A stretch of DNA of 64,000 bases from Aurantiochytrium sp. KH105. Taxonomy: Eukaryota > Sar > Bigyra > Thraustochytrida > Thraustochytriidae. The stretch spans positions 434,001 through 498,000 of the forward strand of contig BGKB01000002.1 of assembly GCA_003116975.1 (NCBI GenBank), written 5' to 3'. Of the stretch, positions 1 to 9,936 are shown in pieces (the first letter of the stretch is position 1; the number at the start of each line of letters is the position of its first letter). Position numbers and translations under genes: made by a program. The notes under the pieces are model-generated. The model did not search any database, had not been told where the DNA came from, and saw only the letters and a list, made by a program, of their open reading frames with translations.

Positions 1-1319
1 TGCGTGTCTTTGGACTCGAGATCTTGCGCGAGAGAGTTACATCGGTCCTCGGCGCTTCGCAAGTTTGACTGCAGCTCCTCGATTTGAGTACGAAGATGGC
101 CCGCATCAGCAAGCTGGGCCTCAAGCTCATTGCGCTGCTGTGATGCTTCTTGCGCCTCATTTTCTTGGGCGCGTAACTTTTCGCGAAGAGTCTCAAGCTC
201 AGGTTCGATCTCGTGCAGAGCCGCGTTGCGAGCGTTGGTCAGCTGTTCGCTAAGATCAGCACGCATCCGCGCCTCTGTTTCGCTATTAGAAGCGTAAACT
301 TGGTCGAGCTCTTCTTGGAGGCTCTTGACCCGAGCTTCAAGCTCCTCGACAGCGGTAGCTGCGCGGGTCTGCTCACCCTCGACCTGGTTCTGTAGCCTGA
401 CAATGTCCTGTAGGGCGGACTCGTGATGCTCGCGGAGCTCTTGGACAGCGGCGAGGGCTTCGTCCCGCTCCTCCTGGGCGCGATCGCGTTCCTGGTGCGC
501 TTGATCAAGTTCATCGCGCGAAGCCATGTCACGCGAAGCGAAGAGCGTTCGCTCGGCGTCAATTTCTTCGAGCTCGGACTCGAGCTCCGATACACGCGTC
601 TCGGCAGCAGCGTGATTGGCTGCAAGCATGCGCGCGGCAATCGTGTAGTGACGGACGCCACCCTCGAAATTGCCCTCGGCAAAGTCCCTGTTGCCCTGTT
701 CCCATGCAATAAGAATGGGATCATCGCTGGATGCCGTCGGGGTGCCGTTTGACATGGTATTGCTTCCATCGGACTCGTTGCCGTCGCGGTCGACGTTGAC
801 TCCGTTGTCGCTGCCCTCATTGAGCATCTCTTCCTCCTCGCCAAAGTCAAGTCGATGGGGAGCTAGCTGGGGCGACTGCAGGTAGAGCTTGTGATGCATT
901 TCCATATTCTTCTTTTCGGACGCTGCAAGTTTGCGCCGAAGGTCCCGAAGTTGCGAATTGAGCGAGAAAACGCGCTCCTCGGCCTTGAGCTTTACTGTGG
1001 CAAGGTGTTCGGATAAGAGTTCGACGTCCTCTGGCGCCAGGGTCGAGGCGGTGCCCTGCGACCTTGAGTCGCCGCCGCCGCTTCCATGCACGGTCCCATG
1101 GCGATGATAGTCATCCTCATCATCGTCTTCGTCGTCGTCGTCGTTATCCAGCTCGTGGTCGTCCTCTTGGGATCGCGTTGCGAATCGCCCTCCGCGATGG
1201 ATGCTTGGCGGCGGAGTGACAGCTGCAGGCGGCACTTGTCTGCCGTACTCGCTCTCATCGCCCTCCTCGAGGCTGCCGCTGCCCCAAGGGTCGAGGCCGT
1301 CGTCGCCCTCGGCCATCAT
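1..1319 (-). CDS. Coiled-coil protein with a TPR-like motif, N-terminal part (runs off window)
   Basis: A frame open from 1319 down to base 1, so the C-terminus lies outside the window. Two adjacent ATG codons (1319 and 1316) head the frame; I take the first. The N-terminus is acidic (residues about 1-75, with a run of Asp/Glu), followed by a short coiled coil near 105-140. Around residue 205-235 the sequence EQGNRDFAEGNFEGGVRHY looks like one helix pair of a TPR motif. From about residue 245 to the window edge the sequence is continuous heptad-type coiled coil rich in Glu, Gln, Arg and Leu. This resembles golgin or centrosomal scaffold proteins in general style, but no family-specific domain is visible and the informative C-terminus is missing. 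Function unknown; coding status is well supported by the uninterrupted frame and amphipathic periodicity. Confidence 0.75.
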   Translation of the reverse strand, partial: MMAEGDDGLDPWGSGSLEEGDESEYGRQVPPAAVTPPPSIHRGGRFATRSQEDDHELDNDDDDEDDDEDDYHRHGTVHGSGGGDSRSQGTASTLAPEDVELLSEHLATVKLKAEERVFSLNSQLRDLRRKLAASEKKNMEMHHKLYLQSPQLAPHRLDFGEEEEMLNEGSDNGVNVDRDGNESDGSNTMSNGTPTASSDDPILIAWEQGNRDFAEGNFEGGVRHYTIAARMLAANHAAAETRVSELESELEEIDAERTLFASRDMASRDELDQAHQERDRAQEERDEALAAVQELREHHESALQDIVRLQNQVEGEQTRAATAVEELEARVKSLQEELDQVYASNSETEARMRADLSEQLTNARNAALHEIEPELETLREKLRAQENEAQEASQQRNELEAQLADAGHLRTQIEELQSNLRSAEDRCNSLAQDLESKDT

Positions 1320-1620
1320 GGCGGTGCCAGACTGTCGCGATGGGCTGGAACCGGCCTTGCCAGCGCCCTGCTGGCCACGCCACGCGCCGGCCTTCCGGCC
1401 GCGCCGCCCAGTTCTAGCCGCCGCGCAGGCCCGCCTCCGCCGGCCGGCCTCCGAAAGGTCTCTGCAGGCCCGCGCCGCCGCGCGCCACGCTCGCTTTCTA
1501 GCCCCAGCTCCTGCAGGCAGGCCCGGAGCGAAGAAGGAGCGAAGGAGGGAGGGAGAGAGGGAGGGAGAGAGGGCGCCGGCCGGCCGCCCTCCGCGCTGCT
1601 TCTTTCTTTCTGCCTGGTGC

Positions 1621-1663
1621 GACTGTCTGTCTGACTGTCTGACTGTCTGTCTGTCTGTCTGTC
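1621..1663. repeat. CTGT/CTGA tetranucleotide microsatellite
   Basis: About ten units of CTGT interrupted by CTGA, upstream of the coiled-coil gene. Confidence 0.9.
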
Positions 1664-1810
1664 ACGATCGACTCGAGCAGTTCGCTAGCGAAGCACTAGG
1701 GCGAGCCTAGCAGATTGAGAAGTGACATTCGTTTTTTTCCTTGTCCTCAAAGCTCTGTCGTCGACTTTGTTTGTGTGCTTGACCACATGGAGACACTGGC
1801 AGTAGGCCGA

Positions 1811-1883
1811 GCGGCGGCAGCAGCAGCAGCAGCAGCAGCAGAAGCAGAAGCAGCAGCAGAAGCAGAAGCAGAAGCAGTAGCAG
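1811..1883. repeat. CAG / AGAAGC compound microsatellite
   Basis: A run of CAG triplets that passes into AGAAGC hexamers. On the minus strand it gives apparent poly-Leu or poly-Ala frames, which I regard as non-coding. Confidence 0.9.
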
Positions 1884-2185
1884 TTTGATGACTGTACTTA
1901 CCATGTAGTTTTTCGGAAAGGGGGGAAAAGGGTCTCTGAGTCGCACCACCGATCACCATATCGTCTTGGCGTCGCTGTAGGCTTATTATATTCAGAAAAA
2001 CCCGAATCAAGTCGAAGCAAGCTGCTTTTAGGTATAGCTAGTGTCTGCTTTCTTTTGCTATGCTTTGGGAGATCAGTCGCAAAACTGAACAAAGAATGCT
2101 ACATGACCATAAAGGCCTACGTAGAAAGCATTCATTCATCCAAAGCGCGAAATTGACTTCTTGGTTCTTTCCATTCATTCATTCA

Positions 2186-2236
2186 TCCATCCGTCAGTCA
2201 GTCAGTCAGTCAATCAATCAGTCAGCCAGTCAGACA
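2186..2236. repeat. CAGT/CAAT tetranucleotide microsatellite
   Basis: GTCAGTCAGTCAGTCAAT-type array about 360 bases outside the left end of the transposon. Confidence 0.85.
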
Positions 2237-2599
2237 GAAAAACCGAGCTGGTTTCGATTTGTTCTTTGTCTTCTTTTGGATTAGGCACACATGATCCTGC
2301 TTCGTACTACGCCGAGGTTCAAGTCAAATTGGTTCTTGAAATGGTCCATCATCGCCAAGTTCTCAAGGCTTTCGGTATGGTCCAATTCGACTGTGACGGA
2401 CAGTCGAGATAGCCAGCCAAGCCAAGCCGAGCCAAGCCACTGCCAACAGCAAGTGAAGCTCGATGTCAAGTTCCTATGTGCGTAAAGGGATACTCTATTC
2501 CCTTCGCATCGCGTGCAACCAAGTCGCTGTCGTAGGTCGCCGCGGCAGTTTCTCCAAGCAGCAATCAGCTGCACAGAGCAGCTCCCTTGGAGGGACTAA

Positions 2600-2628
2600 C
2601 AGTCAACGAGACCATAAATCGGTAATTA
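2600..2628 (+). repeat. Left terminal inverted repeat of the transposon
   Basis: 29 bases that match the reverse complement of 4560-4588 without a mismatch. It is the likely transposase binding and cleavage site. Confidence 0.95.
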
Positions 2629-2788
2629 GCCTCTAATTTTTCCTTCCGTCCACGCGAGAAGCGGCGCTTTTTAAGATGAACTGGAAAAAGTCGACGGCGT
2701 GCAGATCGCGACGAAGCGCGCGGCTACGACCAACGCCAGCGAGCACACGACGCGGACTTGCGGTAAAGAGGGGGTGTGTACTAAAACG

Positions 2789-4423
2789 ATGAGCGGGTCC
2801 CCCAAGCGTCGCCGGACATCACTATCTCAAGAGCAAGGGCGTCCGCGAAATGAAAGCGTCAAAACCCGGGTAACGGCGACCATCGAGGGCTGCGAAGGAG
2901 AACTTCAGGCAATCAGAAAAGCTCGTGGACGACCGGTGCTCACGTCTCAAGAGCGCTTCATGGCTCTACACGCTTATTTCGCGTATCAAAAAGATCAGTT
3001 GGCTTCGCAGAAAAAGACAGGCCGCAAGTGGCCGATTAACGCGATGGCAAACGTGTCCGCAATGCTGGGCATATCCAAGTCTACACTCGCTCCTCTTATA
3101 AAGAGCTGGACCGACTCTCGAACGAGTGAGACTGGCGATCGCAGTCTGCAACCAGTCTCGAATCGCGGCAATCGAGAGGCGAAGCCGAGACGTGTTCCAA
3201 CGACGAAGCAGGTATTCTTCAAGATTCGTGACTTCGTACGCGAAAGGCGGCTGCGCCATGAGGCTGTGTCAGCCAGACACATCACAGACTACCTGGTAGA
3301 GACTGGGGTGCTTTCGATTATCCATGACGAAGGCGGTGTGATAGACGCCAAAGACTACAGTGCTGCTCTTCGCGCCACACAGTCCTATCTGGTCGCGATG
3401 GGCTTCTGCCGTGGGAAGCGTCCGGGAAAGGTTTCGCTGAAGGTCGAACATATTGCTCTGCGCGACGATTACATCGTCAGACTCTTACAGAATCGATCCC
3501 TTCCGCCTGAGTTGCAGCTAAGGGAGGTCTATCTTGATGAGTCATACGTGCATCAACACTACCATAGGTTTGACAAAAGTCTATTTGATCCAATGGACGC
3601 GGAAGACACAACGACGCGCGTTCAACACAAGGGACGTAGGTATTGTATTTTGGCTGCCATTCAGAATTCGAGTCCAAAATACCCAGATCGTGAAGCTGGC
3701 CTCGTGCCAGGCTCTGTTTGGACGTTTTGTCCGCAAGCAGCTGACGCGAGCAAAGGAGACTACCACAAGAACTTCAACGGGACTAATTTTGCATTGTGGT
3801 GGCGGACGCAGCTCCTACCTAACCTTCATGAGCCGTCCCTGATCATAATGGACAATGCGAGCTACCACAAGACGCTGCCGCCAACCGCACCCGACGTCGC
3901 GAAGCTAAAGAAACGGGAGGTTATTGCAGCGCTCTATCAATATCAGATACCGCACGACGCAACGAGCACAGTTGCGCAGCTGAAAGTTCTGCTGAAGAAC
4001 TGGATCAAGGAGAAGGTGCTGCCGGAAGTGATCGAGGCAGCACAGAGGGCAGGGCATCGCGTCCTCTTCACACCACCTCACTACTCGGATCTGCAGCCCA
4101 TCGAACTGATTTGGGCTTACGTGAAAGGAAATATTGCAAGGCAATACACGAAGGACACCACTCTCCAAGATGTGAAGCAGAGACTCGATGCCGAGTTCAT
4201 CAAACTCGAGCAACCCTCTGGTCGAGACTTGGTGAAGCGGATTATCGTCTCACGTGATCGTGTCATAGAGGAGTTTCGTAGTGAATCCTCGATTGAAGAT
4301 GGTGTTGAAACTGACAGCGATGATAGTGGTGATGATGATGACCTTTTTGAAGAAGAATACGACGTTGATGAACTCGAAAAGCAGCTCGAAGCTGTCCTAA
4401 CAATTTCAGATGGTCGACCCTAG
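2789..4423 (+). CDS. Tc1/mariner-type DDE transposase (DD83E spacing)
   Basis: Encodes 544 residues from the ATG at 2789. A longer reading from a GTG at 2699 is possible but unneeded. Residues about 45-110 contain a basic helix-turn-helix region (GRPVLTSQER, then MANVSAMLGISKSTL) for repeat binding. The catalytic core shows the three acids in order: D250 in VYLDES, D355 in IIMDNASYH and E439 in SDLQPIELIWAYVKG. I count 83 residues between the second Asp and the Glu, far more than the 34-39 of classical Tc1/mariner; the insert is a helical segment. The C-terminus (about 500-544) is very acidic. The frame has no stops or frameshifts. It cuts and pastes the element using the flanking inverted repeats. 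An ATG at 2676 in another frame opens a short upstream ORF that stops at about 2791. Confidence 0.93.
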   Translation: MSGSPKRRRTSLSQEQGRPRNESVKTRVTATIEGCEGELQAIRKARGRPVLTSQERFMALHAYFAYQKDQLASQKKTGRKWPINAMANVSAMLGISKSTLAPLIKSWTDSRTSETGDRSLQPVSNRGNREAKPRRVPTTKQVFFKIRDFVRERRLRHEAVSARHITDYLVETGVLSIIHDEGGVIDAKDYSAALRATQSYLVAMGFCRGKRPGKVSLKVEHIALRDDYIVRLLQNRSLPPELQLREVYLDESYVHQHYHRFDKSLFDPMDAEDTTTRVQHKGRRYCILAAIQNSSPKYPDREAGLVPGSVWTFCPQAADASKGDYHKNFNGTNFALWWRTQLLPNLHEPSLIIMDNASYHKTLPPTAPDVAKLKKREVIAALYQYQIPHDATSTVAQLKVLLKNWIKEKVLPEVIEAAQRAGHRVLFTPPHYSDLQPIELIWAYVKGNIARQYTKDTTLQDVKQRLDAEFIKLEQPSGRDLVKRIIVSRDRVIEEFRSESSIEDGVETDSDDSGDDDDLFEEEYDVDELEKQLEAVLTISDGRP

Positions 4424-4559
4424 AGGTTATATAGTAAAAACAATAAGAATGGTTACAATCAACTATTATCCAAATACGAGTTGGGCTCGACTATCAGCAC
4501 AGAGGCCCGCCAACAACGCCCCTTCCCCCGGCCCTGTGCAGCTCCGTCCATTGCCTTTA

Positions 4560-4588
4560 TAATTACCGATTTATGGTCTCGTTGACTG
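4560..4588 (-). repeat. Right terminal inverted repeat of the transposon
   Basis: Perfect inverted copy of 2600-2628, followed by TAA. Confidence 0.95.
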
Positions 4589-4591
4589 TAA

Positions 4592-6382
4592 GCAGTGCCA
4601 AGTCTTCCGGGTCTAGCCTGCCCCTTCTTTAGTCCCCTTGATTTTAAATTTTTTCCCTCAAGACAAATCCGGCGCTTACATGCGCCGAAGAGCTGGTAAC
4701 CCTAGCTGGCATTCTTTAGTACTTCTGCACCACCTCCGTTTGAAGAGATTTTGCGCGGGGTGGCACCGTGCTCGAATCGCGAGCAGTACAGCACCGCGGT
4801 TTGCTGTTGCTGCGTCCGTTTTACTTGCATACTACAGGAGTTCGTGTGAAGATTTCACTTGGTCTGTCGACTGACCTTTGGTCCGGGCGACGCTGCATCG
4901 TTTAAAGTCAACATTCGCCGCACGTGGCCTATGCAGGCTCGGTCCCTTCGACGATGACGATCATAGCATCGCATGCCGATCACGCTCCTTCTCTTGTGTG
5001 TTATTTTGTTTCTCGTCTTTCTTCCTGCGAGGCCCCCTATCAAGTTCCTCCTGATTCTTTTCTCGTTTCCTGATTGTTTCTTCGACACAACCACCATCTC
5101 CTGCTATCTTCGCGCTGCTGGTGCGCATTCATTCATTCATTCGTTCGCTGTCGATCTCTACGCACGACTTGACTCGTCGATCGATCATCGACCACATCGA
5201 CATGCCCCTCCCTCCCACTGTGTGACGGAGACGTTTGTATAGATTCTGACAGTCAAGTCAGTATGGACACAGACACAGAGCACACTTACATGTTAGAGAG
5301 AGAGAGGGAGAAATAGAGCGCGCGGGGCCCCTCGGCTTGGTCTCCCGGGGCCTCCGCGTCGCATCGTCACGTCCCGAGGCTCCTCCTTCCGCCGCAGCTC
5401 GATGGCGACTTCTCTGCAGCAGCAGCCACAGCAGCAGCTGCCGCAGCTCCGTCGCATGCGCGGCTTGCGGCTGGCTCGGCTCAGCTGCCTCAGCTGCCTG
5501 CTGGCTGTGTTGCTTGCTTGCTTGCGGTGGGTGGGTGGGTGGTTGGTGCCTGGCCGCCGGTGGTTAGTCGCGTCGCGCTCGTTCCGCAGCCGAGTCTGTC
5601 GCCGGATCGTCCCTTCTTCTTTCTCTCCTTGATTCCTTCTTTCACGTTCTCCCCTTCGCTCGCTCGCTCGCTCGCTCGCTCGTTCGTTCGTCGAGAGCTC
5701 GGGCGGGTCTAGCCCCCAGGCCAGCGCAGCCCTCGCCTGCAGCAGCGGTGCAGCTGCTGCAGCTGCTGCTGAGCACAGCCGCCTTCCGCCGCGCGCAACG
5801 CTCCCTCCCTGCTCCTGCGACTCGGAGAGCAGAGCAGCGCGTTCGCGTTCGTCTCTCCTCTGCGGATTTTGTTCCCCGCCGCCGCTCCTGCTCGGCGCGG
5901 GCGGCCACCTGGCCACTGCCAGCTCCAGCTCCAGCCTGCCGGCAGCGGCCAGGCGGATATCGATGATCCTGGCTGACGACAGAGAGGCGAGGCTGGACTG
6001 CTCGACAGGCCCGGGCCAGCCTGCTGGGGCCAGCTGGCTGCTGGGATGGATACGATGGTAGGCTACTGACCCGAGATGAGATCGGGATGGAGAGCGCGGC
6101 GGCGGTTGCGCCCTCCGTGCCGCCCTGCCGCCGCGCCACTGTGCGCGCGGCCATTCCCGACTTGCGCCGCGGCGCCGCAAGTGCACCTCCGGCCGCCGCC
6201 ACTGGCCGCGCCCGCGCCTCCCACTCGCCACCCACCCGCCAGCCGCCCGCGGCCCGGACGCCGCGCCTGCCCCCCGCCGCCGCCCGCGGCCCGCTCTCCG
6301 CCGGGGCGCCGCGCGTTCCGCGGGCGGCACGGCGCGCCTCCGCCGCCGACGGGCGCCCGCCGTAGCCCAGACGGCGATCCCT
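4592..6382. other. Gene-free stretch, probable promoter/leader of the helicase gene
   Basis: No supported gene. The left part has mixed composition; from about 5300 it becomes very GC-rich, with CAG clusters near 5418-5455 and a TCGC array. Long minus-strand frames here are compositional artefacts. The helicase N-terminus lies in or just before the gap, so its promoter and 5' leader are probably here. Confidence 0.5.
5655..5692. repeat. TCGC tetranucleotide microsatellite
   Basis: Seven or more TCGC units passing into TTCG. Confidence 0.9.
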
Positions 6383-6859
6383 NNNNNNNNNNNNNNNNNN
6401 NNNNNNNNNNNNNNNNNNNNNNNNNNNNNNNNNNNNNNNNNNNNNNNNNNNNNNNNNNNNNNNNNNNNNNNNNNNNNNNNNNNNNNNNNNNNNNNNNNNN
6501 NNNNNNNNNNNNNNNNNNNNNNNNNNNNNNNNNNNNNNNNNNNNNNNNNNNNNNNNNNNNNNNNNNNNNNNNNNNNNNNNNNNNNNNNNNNNNNNNNNNN
6601 NNNNNNNNNNNNNNNNNNNNNNNNNNNNNNNNNNNNNNNNNNNNNNNNNNNNNNNNNNNNNNNNNNNNNNNNNNNNNNNNNNNNNNNNNNNNNNNNNNNN
6701 NNNNNNNNNNNNNNNNNNNNNNNNNNNNNNNNNNNNNNNNNNNNNNNNNNNNNNNNNNNNNNNNNNNNNNNNNNNNNNNNNNNNNNNNNNNNNNNNNNNN
6801 NNNNNNNNNNNNNNNNNNNNNNNNNNNNNNNNNNNNNNNNNNNNNNNNNNNNNNNNNNN
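6383..6859. other. Assembly gap (477 N)
   Basis: Run of N. It removes the start codon and part of the N-terminal Gly-rich tail of the helicase gene; the true length may differ from 477. Confidence 1.
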
Positions 6860-8500
6860 GGCGGCGGCTACGGCGCGCCCCGCTCTGGCGGCGGCGCCTT
6901 TGGAGGCTACGGCGACCGGCGCGGCCCCGGCGGCGGCGGCGGCGGCTTCGGCGGCGGCCGCGGATATGGACCCCGGAAGAATGAGCTCGGCTTTCACGGC
7001 AACATGCAGGAGGACCCCCGCCTGGAACAGGAAATCTTCGGCGAGAAAAAGTCCACCGGCATCAACTTTGACAAGTACGATGACATCCCCGTGGAGACCA
7101 GTGGTATGGACATCCCCGAGGGCATCGAGAGCTTCGAAGAGGCCCAGATCCACGACCGCCTCAAGAAGAACGTCGAGCGCGCAGGCTTCGCCAAACCCAC
7201 GCCCGTGCAGCGCTTCTCGCTCCCCATCGGTACCGCCGGCCGAGACATGATGGCCTGTGCCCAGACCGGCTCTGGTAAGACCGGCGGCTTCCTCTTCCCC
7301 GTCATCACCCTCATGCTCACCAAGGGCCCCGTCGCGATGGAGGACTACGGACAGCCCTCGCGCAAGTCCTTCCCCAACGCCCTCGTGCTGGCGCCTACCC
7401 GCGAGCTCGCCTCGCAGATCTTTGATGAGGCCCTCAAATTCTGCTACTGCACCGGACTCGCCGTTGTCTGCGTCTATGGTGGCGCTGACGTGCGCCAGCA
7501 GCTTCGCGAGCTCGAGCGCGGCTGCGACCTGCTCGTCGCCACGCCCGGTCGCCTTCTGGACCTCATGGAGCGCGGACGCATCGCACTTGCATGCGTGCGT
7601 TTCCTCATTCTCGATGAGGCTGATCGTATGCTCGACATGGGTTTCGAACCGCAGATTCGTCGCATCGTGGAGATGGAGGACATGCCGCGGGATCGCCAAA
7701 CCTTCATGTTCAGTGCCACTTTCCCCAAGGAAATCCAGCGTCTGGCCTCCGACTTTCTCGACAACTACGTCTTCCTCACGGTCGGCCGCGTTGGTAGCGC
7801 TGCCGCCGATATTACGCAGCGCGTCGAGTACGTCGACCAGGCCGACAAGACGCCCTTCCTCATCCGTTTCCTTAACACCGTCGAGTCTGGCCTCGTTCTC
7901 ATCTTTGTTGAGACAAAGCGCTCTGCGGACTCTCTCGAGTACACGCTCAGCCGCGAGGGCTTCCCCACGACCTCGATTCACGGTGACCGCTCCCAGGCCG
8001 AGCGCGAGGACGCACTCCAGTCATTCCGCACGGGCCGGACGCCCATTATGGTGGCCACCGACGTCGCCGCCCGCGGTCTCGATATCAACAACGTCATGTA
8101 CGTGATTAACTACGACATGCCTGGTAACATCGACGACTATGTGCACCGCATTGGCCGCACTGGTCGTGCCGGTAACAAGGGTACGGCCATCAGCATGATG
8201 AACGAGCGCAACTCCAACCTTGCGCGCGAAGTGTACGATTTGCTCTCGGAGAACGGTCAGGACGTCCCCGACTTTCTCTCTCAACTCGGCGCTTACCGCG
8301 GCGGCGGCCGTCGCGGCGGCGGTGGCCGTGGTGGCAACCGCTTCGGAGGCCGCGATTACCGTCTCGGCGACAAGGGCGGCAGCGGCGGCGGCGTCTCGTC
8401 GCGCACCCACACTGGTGGCCGCCAGGCTGGCTTTGGTGGATACGGCGCGCCCCCGCGCGGCGGCGGCGGCGGTGGCGGCGGCGATTCCAGCGCCTGGTAG
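6860..8500 (+). CDS. DEAD-box RNA helicase, DDX3/Ded1 type (5' end in gap)
   Basis: The frame is open from the first base after the gap to the stop at 8498-8500, giving 546 visible residues. It starts in a Gly/Arg/Phe-rich low-complexity tail, then has the DDX3-typical [22 protein letters not shown] lead-in. All helicase motifs are present: Q motif (FAKPTPVQ), I (AQTGSGKT), Ia (PTRELASQ), Ib (TPGRLLDL), II (DEAD), III (SAT), IV (LIFVET), V ([10 protein letters not shown]) and VI ([10 protein letters not shown]). The C-terminus returns to RGG/GGGG tail. Family members unwind mRNA leaders during translation initiation and join RNP granules through such tails. An in-frame ATG at 7004 is not the start, because the conserved upstream segment is already in frame. 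The coding part shows no intron. Confidence 0.95.
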   Translation, partial: GGGYGAPRSGGGAFGGYGDRRGPGGGGGGFGGGRGYGPRKNELGFHGNMQEDPRLEQEIFGEKKSTGINFDKYDDIPVETSGMDIPEGIESFEEAQIHDRLKKNVERAGFAKPTPVQRFSLPIGTAGRDMMACAQTGSGKTGGFLFPVITLMLTKGPVAMEDYGQPSRKSFPNALVLAPTRELASQIFDEALKFCYCTGLAVVCVYGGADVRQQLRELERGCDLLVATPGRLLDLMERGRIALACVRFLILDEADRMLDMGFEPQIRRIVEMEDMPRDRQTFMFSATFPKEIQRLASDFLDNYVFLTVGRVGSAAADITQRVEYVDQADKTPFLIRFLNTVESGLVLIFVETKRSADSLEYTLSREGFPTTSIHGDRSQAEREDALQSFRTGRTPIMVATDVAARGLDINNVMYVINYDMPGNIDDYVHRIGRTGRAGNKGTAISMMNERNSNLAREVYDLLSENGQDVPDFLSQLGAYRGGGRRGGGGRGGNRFGGRDYRLGDKGGSGGGVSSRTHTGGRQAGFGGYGAPPRGGGGGGGGDSSAW

Positions 8501-9041
8501 ACGACTTTCACGGCATCGGAGTCATGCTCGCTGTCTCGACAGACAGGCCTGATTCGAAAACCCAAAAAGAACAAGAACAAGATGAAGACAAGAGACGTCA
8601 AGAAGAAATCATAATCAATGGGGAGTCCAGAATCCCGAAACTGGTTTCGGCAAACCCTCGCACCCGTGCTCTATGCACAAGCACCATCAGCATCACCAAC
8701 TCAATTTTGTCCTAGATGTGCGGGCGCGCAAGGAAGGGAAAGGGGTATTTTCTTCCATGCATGCGGCAAACTCACGATGACACACACGCGCATTCCTTTT
8801 CCTTTCTGTAGCTGCTCACTTTCGTTGTAGTCTGCGACTGTCAAACTTTCAAAAAATATCGCGAAGCAACAAGCTTGTTTATACCTTGATCTGCATTCAC
8901 GTGTACACACGTGTTTCCCTGCTGTTTCTTTCTCTCCCTGGGTGGCTGGGGTGGTTGGTACAAATGGTCATATTAACGTAATTCGTTGGCAAAGAAAGAA
9001 TCTACTACCAGTGGTTCATGTATTCCTTCGTTCCTTCGTTC

Positions 9042-9110
<69 letters not shown>

Positions 9111-9936
9111 CTACCGATGTCTCTCCGCTTCCTCCCCTGAGCTCTCTAGGCCGACTTCGCCCTAGACCGCGATTAAGTAGCCTGCCTCAAATCGCAACGG
9201 ATACTTTTGCAAAAGTAAGTTTTGCATGTACTCATGCATGTGTACGTACACAGGCTACACTACACGTCTCAGCAAATGCGAGGGTAACTCGAGACAGGCC
9301 GTCGCTCACTCGGTCAGTCAGTTGCTTGGTCGGACAAGCAGCGTCCGATGATGGAGAGCACTCGTGAGAGCTGCTAGCCTCTTGTCTCTTTCAAATCAAT
9401 CACAGAATCCTTCATTCTTCTTTCCCATGATTATTTATAAAATTAACGCACTTGCTTCCCCTTCTTCTCACGCTCGCTTCGCTTTGCTTCGTTTCGCATC
9501 AACGAATGCGAAAAGGGAAAAGAAAAAAAATTATGCGTACTAGATCCGTTCATGTGCCAAACGGCCCTCTTTGTAACCGTATGCAAAGAAATAGAAAAGG
9601 ACGGATCTCGCTCATCGCAGCCTGGTCGCACACGGCTGAGGGCCCGACACCTTGCACAAAGTGAGTTATACCAATTGCAATTAATTTATCAAGTCAAAAT
9701 GGCGGTCATCAACCTTCAAATCAAGCACCAAACGGATAACTGCATTGTCGCGAGAAGCCGCTTGGCGTAGCGTCAACAAAAGTCATTCGCGGTAGCAGAA
9801 CCGTCTCGCATTCGGCGGCGCCACCTATCCTCATTTTTGGAGCGCAGACGGACATACGCTCGCTGTAGCATCAAGAAATAAGCGAGCGACACAACACACT
9901 CGCGACTCTGTGCGCACTTGCTCTCGTAGCAGGACA
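8501..9936. other. Intergenic stretch with CT microsatellite
   Basis: Holds the 3' flank of the helicase gene, a long CT dinucleotide repeat and the promoter of the secreted-protein gene. No coding frame is convincing. Confidence 0.6.
9042..9110. repeat. CT dinucleotide microsatellite
   Basis: More than 25 CT units in an almost pure run. Confidence 0.95.

Larger units (their letters stand above)
1320..2599. other. Gene-free stretch with microsatellites
   Basis: No convincing coding frame. The first 300 bases are GC-rich and probably hold the promoter and leader of the minus-strand coiled-coil gene. The rest is AT-richer and contains three simple repeats (CTGT, CAG/AGAAGC and CAGT types). 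The transposon begins at its right edge. Confidence 0.6.
2597..4591 (+). mobile_element. Complete Tc1/mariner-like DNA transposon
   Basis: Perfect 29-bp terminal inverted repeats lie at 2600-2628 and 4560-4588; the outer end reads CAGTCAACGAGACC. A matching TAA directly abuts both ends (2597-2599 and 4589-4591), consistent with a target-site duplication. The element is 1989 bp and carries one intact transposase gene with a DDE triad. Short non-coding flanks (about 170 bp left, 137 bp right) separate the repeats from the gene. Perfect repeats and an open transposase suggest a recent, possibly still active insertion. Tc1/mariner elements normally duplicate TA; here the duplication reads as TAA, or as TA with one asymmetric terminal base. 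Confidence 0.93.

Noticed and set aside
5642..7981. 779-codon minus-strand frame spanning the gap and the helicase gene
   Set aside because: It is antisense to the helicase coding sequence and continues only because N translates without stops.
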